From Flavobacteriales bacterium (GTDB lineage Bacteria > Bacteroidota > Bacteroidia > UBA10329), in the NCBI GenBank assembly GCA_021741155.1, contig JAIOYP010000006.1, positions 1 through 64,000 of the forward strand: a DNA stretch of 64,000 nucleotides, written 5' to 3'. This document shows positions 18,225 through 25,591 of this stretch, piece by piece (the stretch's first letter is position 1; every line of letters begins with the position of its first letter). The notes under the pieces were generated by a model, which had not been told where the DNA came from, did not search any database, and saw nothing but the letters and a program-made list of their open reading frames with translations. The position numbers and the translations under genes were made by a program.

Positions 18225-18682
18225 GGTTGAACCGGATTAACAGCTACGACCTTGGATACTAGGCTGAATGGAATTTCAATATCCTTTGCTGACCTAATAA
18301 TTACTTCATCATCAAAAGGCTTGTACGGTTTGGCAACAATTTTTGAAACTATGAACTCTTCAACGTAAAACTCTAAAAATCTCATTCTGTCTAGCTCGTA
18401 AACATAACCGGGTTGACCGTTGTAGGTAGCGTATTCTTTGGCAATTTGAAAGCTGAAAGATGTAGAAACTCCAGAAGTTGGATATTTGCCAGAGTCAAGT
18501 TGGTGAGCAAGAATGGCATTGGCTTGAGACTCACCTACAGTCATTGAACCGTCATATTTAAAATCACCGTTGTGAGTAAGAACCTTAAGCAACGAAGTCC
18601 CCTTCGGCTTTAAGCCATGACCTTCTTCATACATCGCTTTACTTACCCCACGATATAAAAAGCGTTGCTGAGAAAAACTCAT
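18221..18682 (-). CDS. ADP-ribosyltransferase-fold protein (R-STS-DDE signature)
   Basis: Predicted mono-ADP-ribosyltransferase. From the ATG at 18680-18682 the 153 residues carry the three parts of the R-S-E signature in order and spacing: FLYRGVS (Arg11), GVSTSFS (Ser73-Thr74-Ser75) and FDDEVII (Glu126), plus GYVYELD and a closing VSKVVAVNP typical of small ART domains. There is no signal peptide, so it would act inside the cell. A longer in-frame start at 18806-18808 overlaps DUF4286 and is less likely. It is translationally coupled to the membrane-tailed gene, and the pair sits between duplicated rsmA ends. Toxin or defence effector is inferred; an ART-fold hydrolase or inactive homologue is possible. 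Confidence 0.6.
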   Translation of the reverse strand: MSFSQQRFLYRGVSKAMYEEGHGLKPKGTSLLKVLTHNGDFKYDGSMTVGESQANAILAHQLDSGKYPTSGVSTSFSFQIAKEYATYNGQPGYVYELDRMRFLEFYVEEFIVSKIVAKPYKPFDDEVIIRSAKDIEIPFSLVSKVVAVNPVQP

Positions 18683-18736
18683 TGCAAGATTGTTTTCTGT
18701 TAATTCGATTGGTATGTACTGTGGTAAACTCCGAAA

Positions 18737-18759
18737 GAGATGTTTTTTGGTTTTACCAT
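18737..18759 (-). repeat. Direct repeat, remnant of the original rsmA start next to DUF4286
   Basis: The minus strand reads TAATGGTAAAACC, joining the DUF4286 stop TAA to an ATG that begins the rsmA coding sequence (MVKPK), then diverges after about 22 bases. One missing A shifts the frame and the ORF closes after 19 codons. It marks where rsmA originally began. Confidence 0.85.
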
Positions 18760-19064
18760 TAGTCGATGGTTTCCAGCACTGTTCTAAACGCCACGTACTT
18801 CCCGTCAAACTTCTCCTTTACATCTGCTTGCAACCGTGGCGCGTGCGAACCATGATATCTCTGAAGCTCGGACATGGAATTGCAAACGTATTGCGTTGTG
18901 TATGTAAGGCCACCTTCATCGTCAACGAGCAGCACCTTTGCAAATCGGTGTTCGAGAAACAAACCCGTGGCCATTACATCCGGAATGTGCACTTCGCGCA
19001 TCCATGCAACCCATTCGTCACTCACTTCTTTATCAATACTTACGGTTACGTTGTAGATTATCAT
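18759..19064 (-). CDS. DUF4286 family protein
   Basis: Small conserved Bacteroidota protein of unknown function, 101 residues, ferredoxin-like alpha/beta pattern. MIIYNVTVSIDKEVSDEWVA and YHGSHAPRLQADV are recognisable family stretches. In Bacteroidota it is commonly found directly before rsmA. Here its stop codon still overlaps a relic rsmA ATG, while the functional rsmA now begins 1.4 kb further on. It lies between two accessory units: the ART-like pair downstream and a restriction-modification pair upstream. Confidence 0.85.
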   Translation of the reverse strand: MIIYNVTVSIDKEVSDEWVAWMREVHIPDVMATGLFLEHRFAKVLLVDDEGGLTYTTQYVCNSMSELQRYHGSHAPRLQADVKEKFDGKYVAFRTVLETID

Positions 19065-19102
19065 GGTTTAGAATAAGGTAAAATGGGAAAGGAAAAACGT
19101 TT

Positions 19103-19729
19103 TTATATCCTGACAACCCTGCCAATTTTCTTTCTCAACTCAAGCTGATGCTGTTCAATCACAAAAGAAACAGGAGCCTCAAGACCAATAATCATAATAG
19201 GAACTGTCAGTAAATTCCGCATAGGATCTAGATGTTCTATGAATTTCTCATAAGTGCCAACGGCCGAGTCAAAGCCACCAGCATCCTTAAGTCCTTGGGT
19301 TGCACAAATAATTATACCGCCCTTTGTCTGTACAGCTTTCTGAACGTGATTCAGCTCTCCAGCAAGCACAGGCTTGATGAGATTCCAAGCTATGACAGTT
19401 GTGTGATTAAAAGCTACCTCTACGGAAAATGGAACTTTAGCAAAATCTAATCGCCAACGGTCTCCAGTATAATCTGGATTTTGAAAAATCGCGGATTCTG
19501 ATTGCCAGCCATGAGCTTCAAGTCGAGCCTTCAACAAATTATTAATTGCACGCGAAACGCTTTTCGGGATTTTCGTCTGATCATCAACACCGTAGCTCTC
19601 GTGCTCAGAAATAAGGTCATCATCTGATATGCCACTGATGGTCGAAATTATTTCTTCGTAAACCCCTCCAAATTCCTCATTCCGGAAAATACTGGAGGCA
19701 TGTCTAAATGAATGTTCAATGAAATTCAT
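19103..19729 (-). CDS. Type II restriction endonuclease, BglII/BstYI-like
   Basis: Predicted partner endonuclease of the adjacent cytosine methyltransferase. Residues 91-110 (WRLDFAKVPFSVEVAFNH) give a D-x8-E-V-x active site, Asp95 and Glu104, with the same spacing as Asp84-Glu93 of BglII. The residue matching BglII Gln95 is Ala106. The following segment (IAWNLIKPVLAGELNHV) and GGIIICAT also fit the BglII/BstYI pattern. 208 residues is in range. Its ATG overlaps the methyltransferase stop by 4 bp, as expected for a coupled pair. BglII-like enzymes cut GATC-core sites, but the recognition site here cannot be read. Confidence 0.7.
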   Translation of the reverse strand: MNFIEHSFRHASSIFRNEEFGGVYEEIISTISGISDDDLISEHESYGVDDQTKIPKSVSRAINNLLKARLEAHGWQSESAIFQNPDYTGDRWRLDFAKVPFSVEVAFNHTTVIAWNLIKPVLAGELNHVQKAVQTKGGIIICATQGLKDAGGFDSAVGTYEKFIEHLDPMRNLLTVPIMIIGLEAPVSFVIEQHQLELRKKIGRVVRI

Positions 19730-21024
19730 CCTAGTTCTGCCTGTTTTTCTAAGACAGGAATCTCTAATCCAATTTCCCGAGCTAACGAAACACCTAACTT
19801 TTCTACAATACCAACGACCAAAGCATTCCCCATGAAAAAGGCCCGTTTTTGATCCGTCACTCCGTCAAGTTTTGTATGGTTCTTGGGAAACATATTGAGT
19901 TGCTCCAACTCCTTAGGAACTAATCTTCGATGCCGCCCATCATGGAAAATGACATGCTTAAATCGAGATGGTGCTTTGCCTCCTTCACCAGTAATAATTG
20001 TTCTTGATGGAGCGTCTAGCGCATCAGGAAATACCATTCCACCTTCCGAGTAAACATATGTATGACCTTGCGAATTTGTCCTTTCAATTCTTTTCGAACC
20101 TTTCAAATACTCCCAACCCTTTTCTTTATTGAGCTCTTCGGGACTAATGAAAAACTCTTTTGGGACGTCTTCCGTTTTTTCAAGAACGTCCTTCAACATG
20201 GTTCGCGCACCATTGTATTTACTATTGGTTTTAACCGTCCAATAATTGCCGTTAATCATTACACCCGAATTCTGAAAAGGAGAATTTCCTCCTGATTTAT
20301 TGAACTCGTCTGAGACCACCTGAATATCTGCATTCACGGTGCCGATACTTACATCTCCAAAGTCATCACTTACTGGAAATTCCTTTGTAATGACACCATC
20401 AAATTTCAACCATTCTGTTTTGGATGCGGACTCTAATCGTCTATACAGCTCGGTTGATTTATGATAGCCAAGAATGAAAACTCGCCTTCTTCGCTGCGGC
20501 ATTCCATATTCTGCTGCATTAATCACACGCCATTCCACGGCATAGCCAAGTGCGTTCAATGAAGACAACATAATGGCAAAATCTCTTCCTCGTTGCTTCG
20601 CTGGAGATTTAAGCAAGCGGTCGACATTCTCCAACATGAGATACTTTGGAGCTTTAGTTCCTTTCTGTCTTAAAATGGCTTCAATACTCCACCAGAGAAC
20701 ACCTTTTTTACCGCGTAAGCCTTTTGAGTTTTTAAGACTGGTTGCTACGGAATAATCTTGACACGGAAATCCCCCTACTAACAAATCGTGATTAGGAATC
20801 TGATCAAAATCGTTTTCAATAACCTCTTCTATATTTTGGTTAGAGTGATTGGAATTTGGCCACCGGTTTTCATAAACCAAACTGGCATGTTGCAATTTGG
20901 TGCTTGGCTCCCACTGGTTACTCCACACAACACTATAAGCAGAATCTTCGGCTCTTGGATAATTCTCCAATCCAATTCTGAATCCCCCTACTCCAGCAAA
21001 AAGTTCAACTACTTTAATACTCAT
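19726..21024 (-). CDS. DNA (cytosine-5) methyltransferase of a type II R-M system
   Basis: Methylates cytosine C5 within the recognition site to protect host DNA. Motif I FAGVGGFRIGLE (9-20), catalytic motif IV GGFPCQDYS with Cys88, motif VI ENVDRLL, motif VIII QRRRRVFILG and motif X GNALVV are all present; the target-recognition region lies at about 210-340. I chose the ATG at 21022-21024 (MSIKVVELFAG), which is the usual distance from motif I; an in-frame ATG 13 codons upstream is less likely. A promoter-like box ends 5 bp before this ATG. It precedes and overlaps the endonuclease gene. Confidence 0.93.
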   Translation of the reverse strand: MSIKVVELFAGVGGFRIGLENYPRAEDSAYSVVWSNQWEPSTKLQHASLVYENRWPNSNHSNQNIEEVIENDFDQIPNHDLLVGGFPCQDYSVATSLKNSKGLRGKKGVLWWSIEAILRQKGTKAPKYLMLENVDRLLKSPAKQRGRDFAIMLSSLNALGYAVEWRVINAAEYGMPQRRRRVFILGYHKSTELYRRLESASKTEWLKFDGVITKEFPVSDDFGDVSIGTVNADIQVVSDEFNKSGGNSPFQNSGVMINGNYWTVKTNSKYNGARTMLKDVLEKTEDVPKEFFISPEELNKEKGWEYLKGSKRIERTNSQGHTYVYSEGGMVFPDALDAPSRTIITGEGGKAPSRFKHVIFHDGRHRRLVPKELEQLNMFPKNHTKLDGVTDQKRAFFMGNALVVGIVEKLGVSLAREIGLEIPVLEKQAELG

Positions 21025-21029
21025 GATTC

Positions 21030-21064
21030 CAAAGATATTATTAGTGTCCAAAGGTTTTGACAAA
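21030..21064 (-). promoter_or_regulatory. Promoter of the R-M operon, possibly leaderless
   Basis: On the minus strand TTTG (21061-21064), 23 bp, then TATCTTTG (21030-21037) matches the Bacteroidota -33/-7 pattern. The -7 box ends 5 bp before the ATG, so the mRNA may begin at the start codon. Confidence 0.5.
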
Positions 21065-21184
21065 CCGATTTCTGATTTCTGAACATGTTTTTATCAGTAT
21101 TCGGTGAAGAAACCAACGGCCAACGTAACCTAATTACGTAGTCAAACCATCAAGAACCAATCTTTCGGCCTGCGCTGCGCTTTG

Positions 21185-21286
21185 ATCGGAGTGCCGCGCT
21201 AGGGGTGGGAGCGGCATCCTTTTTTGTTTTTCACAAAAAAGATATAGCGGACGACCCGACCCCGATTTTTCATCGGGGTAGCGCCC
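21185..21286 (+). repeat. Flavobacterial intergenic element, copy 1
   Basis: Contains GCGGCATCC, then an A/T tract, GATATAGCGGACGACCCGACC and a CCCCGAT/ATCGGGG hairpin, ending GCGCCC 8 bp from the TPR gene stop. The same ordered motifs occur inverted at 23125-23226. The motif order resembles a structured element seen repeatedly in Flavobacteriia intergenic regions, perhaps the Flavo-1 RNA family; this needs a covariance-model search. The rest of 21025-21293 holds only the R-M promoter. Confidence 0.6.
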
Positions 21287-21293
21287 AAAAAAA

Positions 21294-23114
21294 TCAATTC
21301 AAAAGATCGCCACGCAGGCTTCGGTAGCGCTTTCGGGCTTCGACCGTGAAGAGGCTGCCTGGGTAATTGAGCAGGAGTTCTTGGTAGTATTCCATGGCCT
21401 TGGAGCTGCTTTTGAGCTGGTTTTCGTAGAGTTGCGCCATGCGGTAAACGGCATCATCGGCCAGTAGGTCGGTTGGGTATTCCTTCCAGACGCGGTGGTA
21501 GTTTTCTTGCGCCAGTTGGTAGTTGCCTTCTTGCTCGGCAATTTGTGCGCGTTTGTAGAGAATATCGTCTTGCAGGCTGTGGCCGGGGTAGAATTCTTCG
21601 ATGCTATCGAGGGCAATTTTGGCGCTATCGAGCTTGTTTTGGTAGAGCAGAAGATCGGCCCGCGCGAAGGTGCTGAGGGCGGCATAGGTGGTGTCCATGA
21701 TGGAATTGTCGCCAATGAGCATGGCGAGGTAGAGCGCATCGTTGGCAATGAAATCGCTGGTGGCGGCCTTGAGGATGTTGAGCTGCGCCTGCGCCCATTC
21801 AAACTGGCCTGTGTAATAAGAAAGCTTGGCGTTTTTGAGCTTGGCAATGCGGCCAATATCATCGGTTTTGAACATCTTTTCGGCCTGCGAATAAAGCAGG
21901 GTGGTTTCCCAAATTTCGCCCGTAAATAGCAGCGCATCTGCCAACTGGATTTTGGCCATGGCGAGGTCTTTTTTCTGGATGCCGGGCAGTTCTAGCACCT
22001 CGTACAAAAGGTTGATTCCCTTATCCGAATTGTGGATGTAGAAGGTGTAAAGCTCGGCCAGATTCATCATCATTTGCGCCACGTTTCCGTTGCGGCCAAA
22101 CTCATCTAAGGTGGCAAGGAAGGTCTTTTCGAGGTCGAGCAATTGCTGATCGGTGTAGGAACCGCCAGCCACGGCTTTTTCGTAAAGCGTGTTCACCAGG
22201 TCCTTCTTGCAACTCATGTAATAGTAGCTTTCGCGCCCTTTTTTGATGACGTAATCATAGGCTTCAATCGCCAGATCATACGATTCGTTGGCGCGGCAGA
22301 TATGTGCCAATTGCACGATGCGCGCTCCGTCTTCCTTGTTTCTTCTGTCAAGCGCTTTTGCCTGCGCAAACGCCTGACTGAACTTCTTCTGCTGCTCAAA
22401 ATGCCAGATCAACAACTCAGGATAAATGTCCTTTTGCGGTTGTTTCTGAATACGCCCAATCACCGCTTCCTCAAAATATTCCTGCTTGGCGTTAGTTTGG
22501 TCGGCAATAAAAAGGTCCAACAGCTCGGTTCGCACCCGTGTAATCTGCGATTCGTCCTCCGCCAACGCGTTCATGTATTCCTCCACCGCCAAATCAAACT
22601 TGCCCAGCCTGTTGTAAACAGCCGCCAACTCAAACTGATAATTGTAAACGCCATTCAGCAGCTTGCGGCCCTTTTCGTAGGTACGAACCACCTGCTCAAA
22701 CTCGCCTTTATCCGCAAAAGCATCTGCCAGCGCATCAATCTGCCGCTGAAATGGCGGCAACTCGGCAATCGCCTTCGCATAGTCCTGCTCCGCCTTTTTC
22801 CCATCACCTGCCGCCTTGTGCACGTATCCCAAATACACGTAAAGCACAGGATTCCCTTCCTTCTTTATCCGCTTCTCAACCGTCTTCTCCGCTTCCGAAA
22901 AATTCTCCAGTTTCAGCAGACAATCCACATAATACTGGAAGAAAAACTCATCGTTATACTTCTTGTAAAGCCGCTGATAATAGACCTCCGCCTTCTCATA
23001 TTCGCCATTCTTGAAATACTGCGCGGCCAATTGCTCGTCCGTGTCCGTCTGCGCCAAAAGCAACAGCGGAGCAACCAAGAGCGCAACAATCGATATGTAG
23101 TTTTTCAATTTCAT
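21294..23114 (-). CDS. Secreted/periplasmic TPR-repeat protein
   Basis: Tetratricopeptide-repeat scaffold, 606 residues. A signal peptide (ISIVALLVAPLLLLAQ) is followed by TPRs through most of the chain, for example QYFKNGEYEKAEVYYQRLY (about 32-50), VVRTYEKGRKLLNGVYNYQF and NYQLAQENYHRVWKEYPTDL near the end, the last part resembling YfgC/BamD-like repeats. It probably acts in envelope protein complexes; the partner is unknown. The coding DNA is visibly richer in GC than neighbouring genes. Inverted copies of one intergenic element lie 8 bp beyond its stop and 11 bp before its start, an unusual tight bracket. Confidence 0.85.
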   Translation of the reverse strand: MKLKNYISIVALLVAPLLLLAQTDTDEQLAAQYFKNGEYEKAEVYYQRLYKKYNDEFFFQYYVDCLLKLENFSEAEKTVEKRIKKEGNPVLYVYLGYVHKAAGDGKKAEQDYAKAIAELPPFQRQIDALADAFADKGEFEQVVRTYEKGRKLLNGVYNYQFELAAVYNRLGKFDLAVEEYMNALAEDESQITRVRTELLDLFIADQTNAKQEYFEEAVIGRIQKQPQKDIYPELLIWHFEQQKKFSQAFAQAKALDRRNKEDGARIVQLAHICRANESYDLAIEAYDYVIKKGRESYYYMSCKKDLVNTLYEKAVAGGSYTDQQLLDLEKTFLATLDEFGRNGNVAQMMMNLAELYTFYIHNSDKGINLLYEVLELPGIQKKDLAMAKIQLADALLFTGEIWETTLLYSQAEKMFKTDDIGRIAKLKNAKLSYYTGQFEWAQAQLNILKAATSDFIANDALYLAMLIGDNSIMDTTYAALSTFARADLLLYQNKLDSAKIALDSIEEFYPGHSLQDDILYKRAQIAEQEGNYQLAQENYHRVWKEYPTDLLADDAVYRMAQLYENQLKSSSKAMEYYQELLLNYPGSLFTVEARKRYRSLRGDLLN

Positions 23115-23124
23115 TTCATCATTT

Positions 23125-23226
23125 GGGCGTGCCCCTACGGGTCGGGCTTTCCGCTGTATCTTTTTTCGGCCTCGTTTCGACTTCGCTCAACGAAGCCGAA
23201 AAAAGGATGCCGCTGCAATCCCTCAC
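23125..23226 (-). repeat. Flavobacterial intergenic element, copy 2 (inverted)
   Basis: Read on the minus strand: GAGGGATTGCAGCGGCATCC, a CGGCTTCGTT...GAGGCCG hairpin, AAAAAGATACAGCGGAAAGC, CCGACCCGTAGGGGCACGCCC. It shares its order of motifs with 21185-21286 in opposite orientation and lies immediately upstream of the TPR gene. Confidence 0.6.
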
Positions 23227-23267
23227 GCAAGCCATCTGCAAACATAGCTGCTGGCCGTAGACTCTAT

Positions 23268-23343
23268 CAACTTTGTAAACTTCGTCAACTAATCAACTTC
23301 ATCAACCTTGTAAACTCTATCAACTATTCAACTTCATCAACTT
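23268..23343. repeat. Degenerate tandem TCAACTT-type repeat
   Basis: About five imperfect units of the form ATCAACTTNGTNAACT run from the intergenic space into the end of the lipoprotein gene. Related sequence occurs at 40638-40722 (AAGTTTACAGAGTTG and TATCAACTTTGTCAACC). Confidence 0.55.
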
Positions 23344-23887
23344 CTTTCCTCGGCAACGCAATTAACAAACGGTCAATTTCGTCTTTTAGTTCAGCGTAGG
23401 TCTCAAAACAACTGTTCAATTCCACCACCACTTGTTCTGTTCCTTCACTCAGACTTTCCACAAAAAGGAATTCTTGCTCAATATAAACGTTTGAGCTGTC
23501 CTTATCGGCACGCCTTTCCTTCAGGTCCGTTTTCAGGTTAAATATCTGATTCCGCGTTTGGATAACCTCCGCATCAATCAGTTCTTTTCTAGTCAAACAG
23601 CTTTGTAAATGCTCTTGCAGCGCACAGAAATTCACCAATAGCTGTGCTTGTTCCAATTCGAGTGTATCCGTCAATTCATTCTGAATCTTCTGGCACTTCT
23701 CCGCTACATCCTTCACATACTGCTTAACGAGCCTTGCATCTACTTCATTGGAAGATTGCTCCACGTTATTCAATACGCCAAGGAGGCTTTCTGCTGCGTT
23801 CAGCTCTGCGGTGAAATCCGTTCTGCAACCCATTGCAGCGACTATAATCGCCAACAGCAAAGTCGAAGAAAGAATTGAATTACGCAT
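23324..23887 (-). CDS. Putative lipoprotein with long helical body
   Basis: Not recognised. From the ATG at 23885-23887 (MRNSILSSTLLLAIIVAAMG) a lipoprotein signal ends at Cys20 (VAAMGC). The mature part is predicted to be largely alpha-helical and charged (LVKQYVKDVAEKCQKIQNEL, RNQIFNLKTDLKERRADKD), possibly coiled-coil. Its start overlaps the serS stop by 8 bp, so it is probably translated from the serS transcript. The last codons (EVDEVE) lie inside the degenerate TCAACTT repeat, so its C-terminus may have been modified by repeat growth. Confidence 0.65.
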   Translation of the reverse strand: MRNSILSSTLLLAIIVAAMGCRTDFTAELNAAESLLGVLNNVEQSSNEVDARLVKQYVKDVAEKCQKIQNELTDTLELEQAQLLVNFCALQEHLQSCLTRKELIDAEVIQTRNQIFNLKTDLKERRADKDSSNVYIEQEFLFVESLSEGTEQVVVELNSCFETYAELKDEIDRLLIALPRKEVDEVE

Positions 23888-25160
23888 CCAAACCGATACT
23901 TGTAAAACCCGTGTACTGATGCAACACCGCAGGAATCTCAATTCCGTTCTCCGTCTGATTGTTCTCAATAAGTGCCGCCATAATACGTGGCAAAGCCAAT
24001 GCACTTCCGTTCAATGTGTGCGCCAATTGTGGCTTTTCCGTTCCTTTTCGGTAACGCAACTTCAATCTGTTTGCTTGAAAAGTCTCAAAGTTGGAGACAG
24101 AGCTTACTTCTAACCAACGGTCTTGCCCGCCAGACCATACTTCCATATCGTATGTAAGTGCCGATGTAAACCCAAGGTCGCCACCACACAAACGAAGAAC
24201 GCGGTAATGCAATCCGAGTTTATCTAGCAAGCCAGTAACGTGCGCCACCATCGTATCAAGCACTTGATAGCTTGTTTCTGGTTCCACTACTTGCACCACT
24301 TCCACCTTATCAAACTGATGTAAGCGGTTCAAACCTTTCACATCTTTACCATAAGAACCCGCCTCTCTACGGAAACACGGAGAATAGGCCGTGAGTTTCT
24401 TTGGAAGTTCATCTTCCTTTAAAATCACATCTCGGAAAATGTTCGTCAACGGTACTTCAGCGGTTGGAATCAGATAGAGGTCGTCTTCGGTAGCGTGATA
24501 CATCTGACCTTCTTTATCAGGCAATTGTCCCGTACCGAAGCCAGAAGCGGCATTCACCACAAAAGGCGGAATGTACTCCTTATAACCAGCGTCTCTCGCT
24601 TCATCCAAAAAGTAATTGATAAGCGCACGCTGCAATCGTGCTCCTTTCCCAACATAAACAGGAAAACCAGCACCTGTAATCTTCACGCCAAGCTCAAAAT
24701 CAACCAAGTCGTACTTCTTTACCAAATCCCAATGAGGAACTGGTTCAAATGCAAAGCTTGGTTTTGCACCATGCGTAGAAACCACTTCGTTATCCGTATC
24801 AGCTTTTCCCTTCGGAACGCTTGCGTGCGGAAGGTTTGGAAGTTGATACAGCAGCTGATTCAGTTTGTCCTGAACTGTATTCAACGTATCCTGTAGCGCA
24901 TTAGATTGCTCCTTTAGCTCGGCTGATTTGGCTTTGGCAGCATTGGCTTCTTCTGCCTTTCCTTGCTTGAATAGTCCACCAATTTCTTTCGCCAACTGAT
25001 TGGCATCAGCCAATGTGGCATCCAACTCAGTTTGGGTAGCCTTCCGTTTGTCGTCCAAGGTGATTACCTCATCGATCTTTGCGGCAGCATCAATTCCTCT
25101 CACGGCAAGACGGTCAATGACCTCTTCTCTATTCTCCTTTATATATGTGGTCTGTAACAT
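23880..25160 (-). CDS. serS: Seryl-tRNA synthetase
   Basis: Class II synthetase that charges tRNA-Ser. The N-terminal antiparallel coiled-coil arm (about 30-105, rich in A/K/E/Q) binds the tRNA long arm; motif 2 is CFRREAGSYGKDVKGLNRLH and motif 3 is LNGSALALPRIMAALIE. The ATG at 25158-25160 (MLQTTYIKENREEVIDRLAV) gives 426 residues, the normal start and length; an in-frame extension upstream is not conserved in character. It lies downstream of rpmA but behind a terminator, and is followed by an overlapping lipoprotein gene. Confidence 0.96.
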   Translation of the reverse strand: MLQTTYIKENREEVIDRLAVRGIDAAAKIDEVITLDDKRKATQTELDATLADANQLAKEIGGLFKQGKAEEANAAKAKSAELKEQSNALQDTLNTVQDKLNQLLYQLPNLPHASVPKGKADTDNEVVSTHGAKPSFAFEPVPHWDLVKKYDLVDFELGVKITGAGFPVYVGKGARLQRALINYFLDEARDAGYKEYIPPFVVNAASGFGTGQLPDKEGQMYHATEDDLYLIPTAEVPLTNIFRDVILKEDELPKKLTAYSPCFRREAGSYGKDVKGLNRLHQFDKVEVVQVVEPETSYQVLDTMVAHVTGLLDKLGLHYRVLRLCGGDLGFTSALTYDMEVWSGGQDRWLEVSSVSNFETFQANRLKLRYRKGTEKPQLAHTLNGSALALPRIMAALIENNQTENGIEIPAVLHQYTGFTSIGLDA

Positions 25161-25251
25161 TTCAATATTTAGTGCAAATTTATTCCTTCCCACATGCTTC
25201 GATACGTTTCGATTAAAAAACCGAAACACTCAGCATGACCCAGCCTAAAAC

Positions 25252-25283
25252 AAAAAATCCCTTGAACCGAAGCACAAGGGACT
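25252..25283 (-). terminator. Intrinsic terminator of rplU-rpmA
   Basis: On the minus strand TCCCTTG/CAAGGGA (25258-25264 with 25275-25281) forms a 7-bp stem closed by a 10-nt loop and followed by TTTTTTG. It lies about 30 bp after the rpmA stop. Confidence 0.75.
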
Positions 25284-25310
25284 TTCCTTATAAAAATCTT
25301 GTCGGTTCGA

Positions 25311-25568
25311 CTAGCTCACAGGAACTACCGATACGAACGAACGATTGTCTTTCTTCTTTCTGAATTCAACAACTCCATCAGTCAATGCGAAAAGTGTGTG
25401 GTCTTTTCCAATACCTACGTTCTCTCCTGGGTGGTGTTGCGTTCCTCGTTGACGAATGATGATGTTACCAGCAATAGCAGCTTGACCTCCGAAGATTTTC
25501 ACTCCAAGTCTTTTGCTTTCTGATTCTCTTCCGTTTTTGGAACTACCGGCTCCTTTCTTATGTGCCAT
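25311..25568 (-). CDS. rpmA: 50S ribosomal protein L27
   Basis: Large-subunit protein near the peptidyl-transferase centre. [20 protein letters not shown] and [28 protein letters not shown] are full family signatures; 85 residues is normal. The N-terminus begins directly with the mature-type sequence, with no Firmicutes-like cleaved extension. It follows rplU by 23 bp and ends at a terminator. Confidence 0.98.
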   Translation of the reverse strand: MAHKKGAGSSKNGRESESKRLGVKIFGGQAAIAGNIIIRQRGTQHHPGENVGIGKDHTLFALTDGVVEFRKKKDNRSFVSVVPVS

Positions 25569-25591
25569 GGTTGTTTGCTTTTAAAACTGAA

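Noticed and set aside
18682-18808. Longer N-terminus of the ART-like protein from the ATG at 18806-18808
   Set aside because: It would overlap the DUF4286 coding region and be translated from the duplicated rsmA start in another frame; the ART signature begins right after the ATG at 18680-18682.
22143-23399. A 418-codon open frame on the plus strand opposite the TPR gene
   Set aside because: It mirrors the helical, GC-rich TPR gene, has no start context, no recognisable motif and a Leu/Arg/His-biased composition; the minus-strand gene has a signal peptide and clear repeats.
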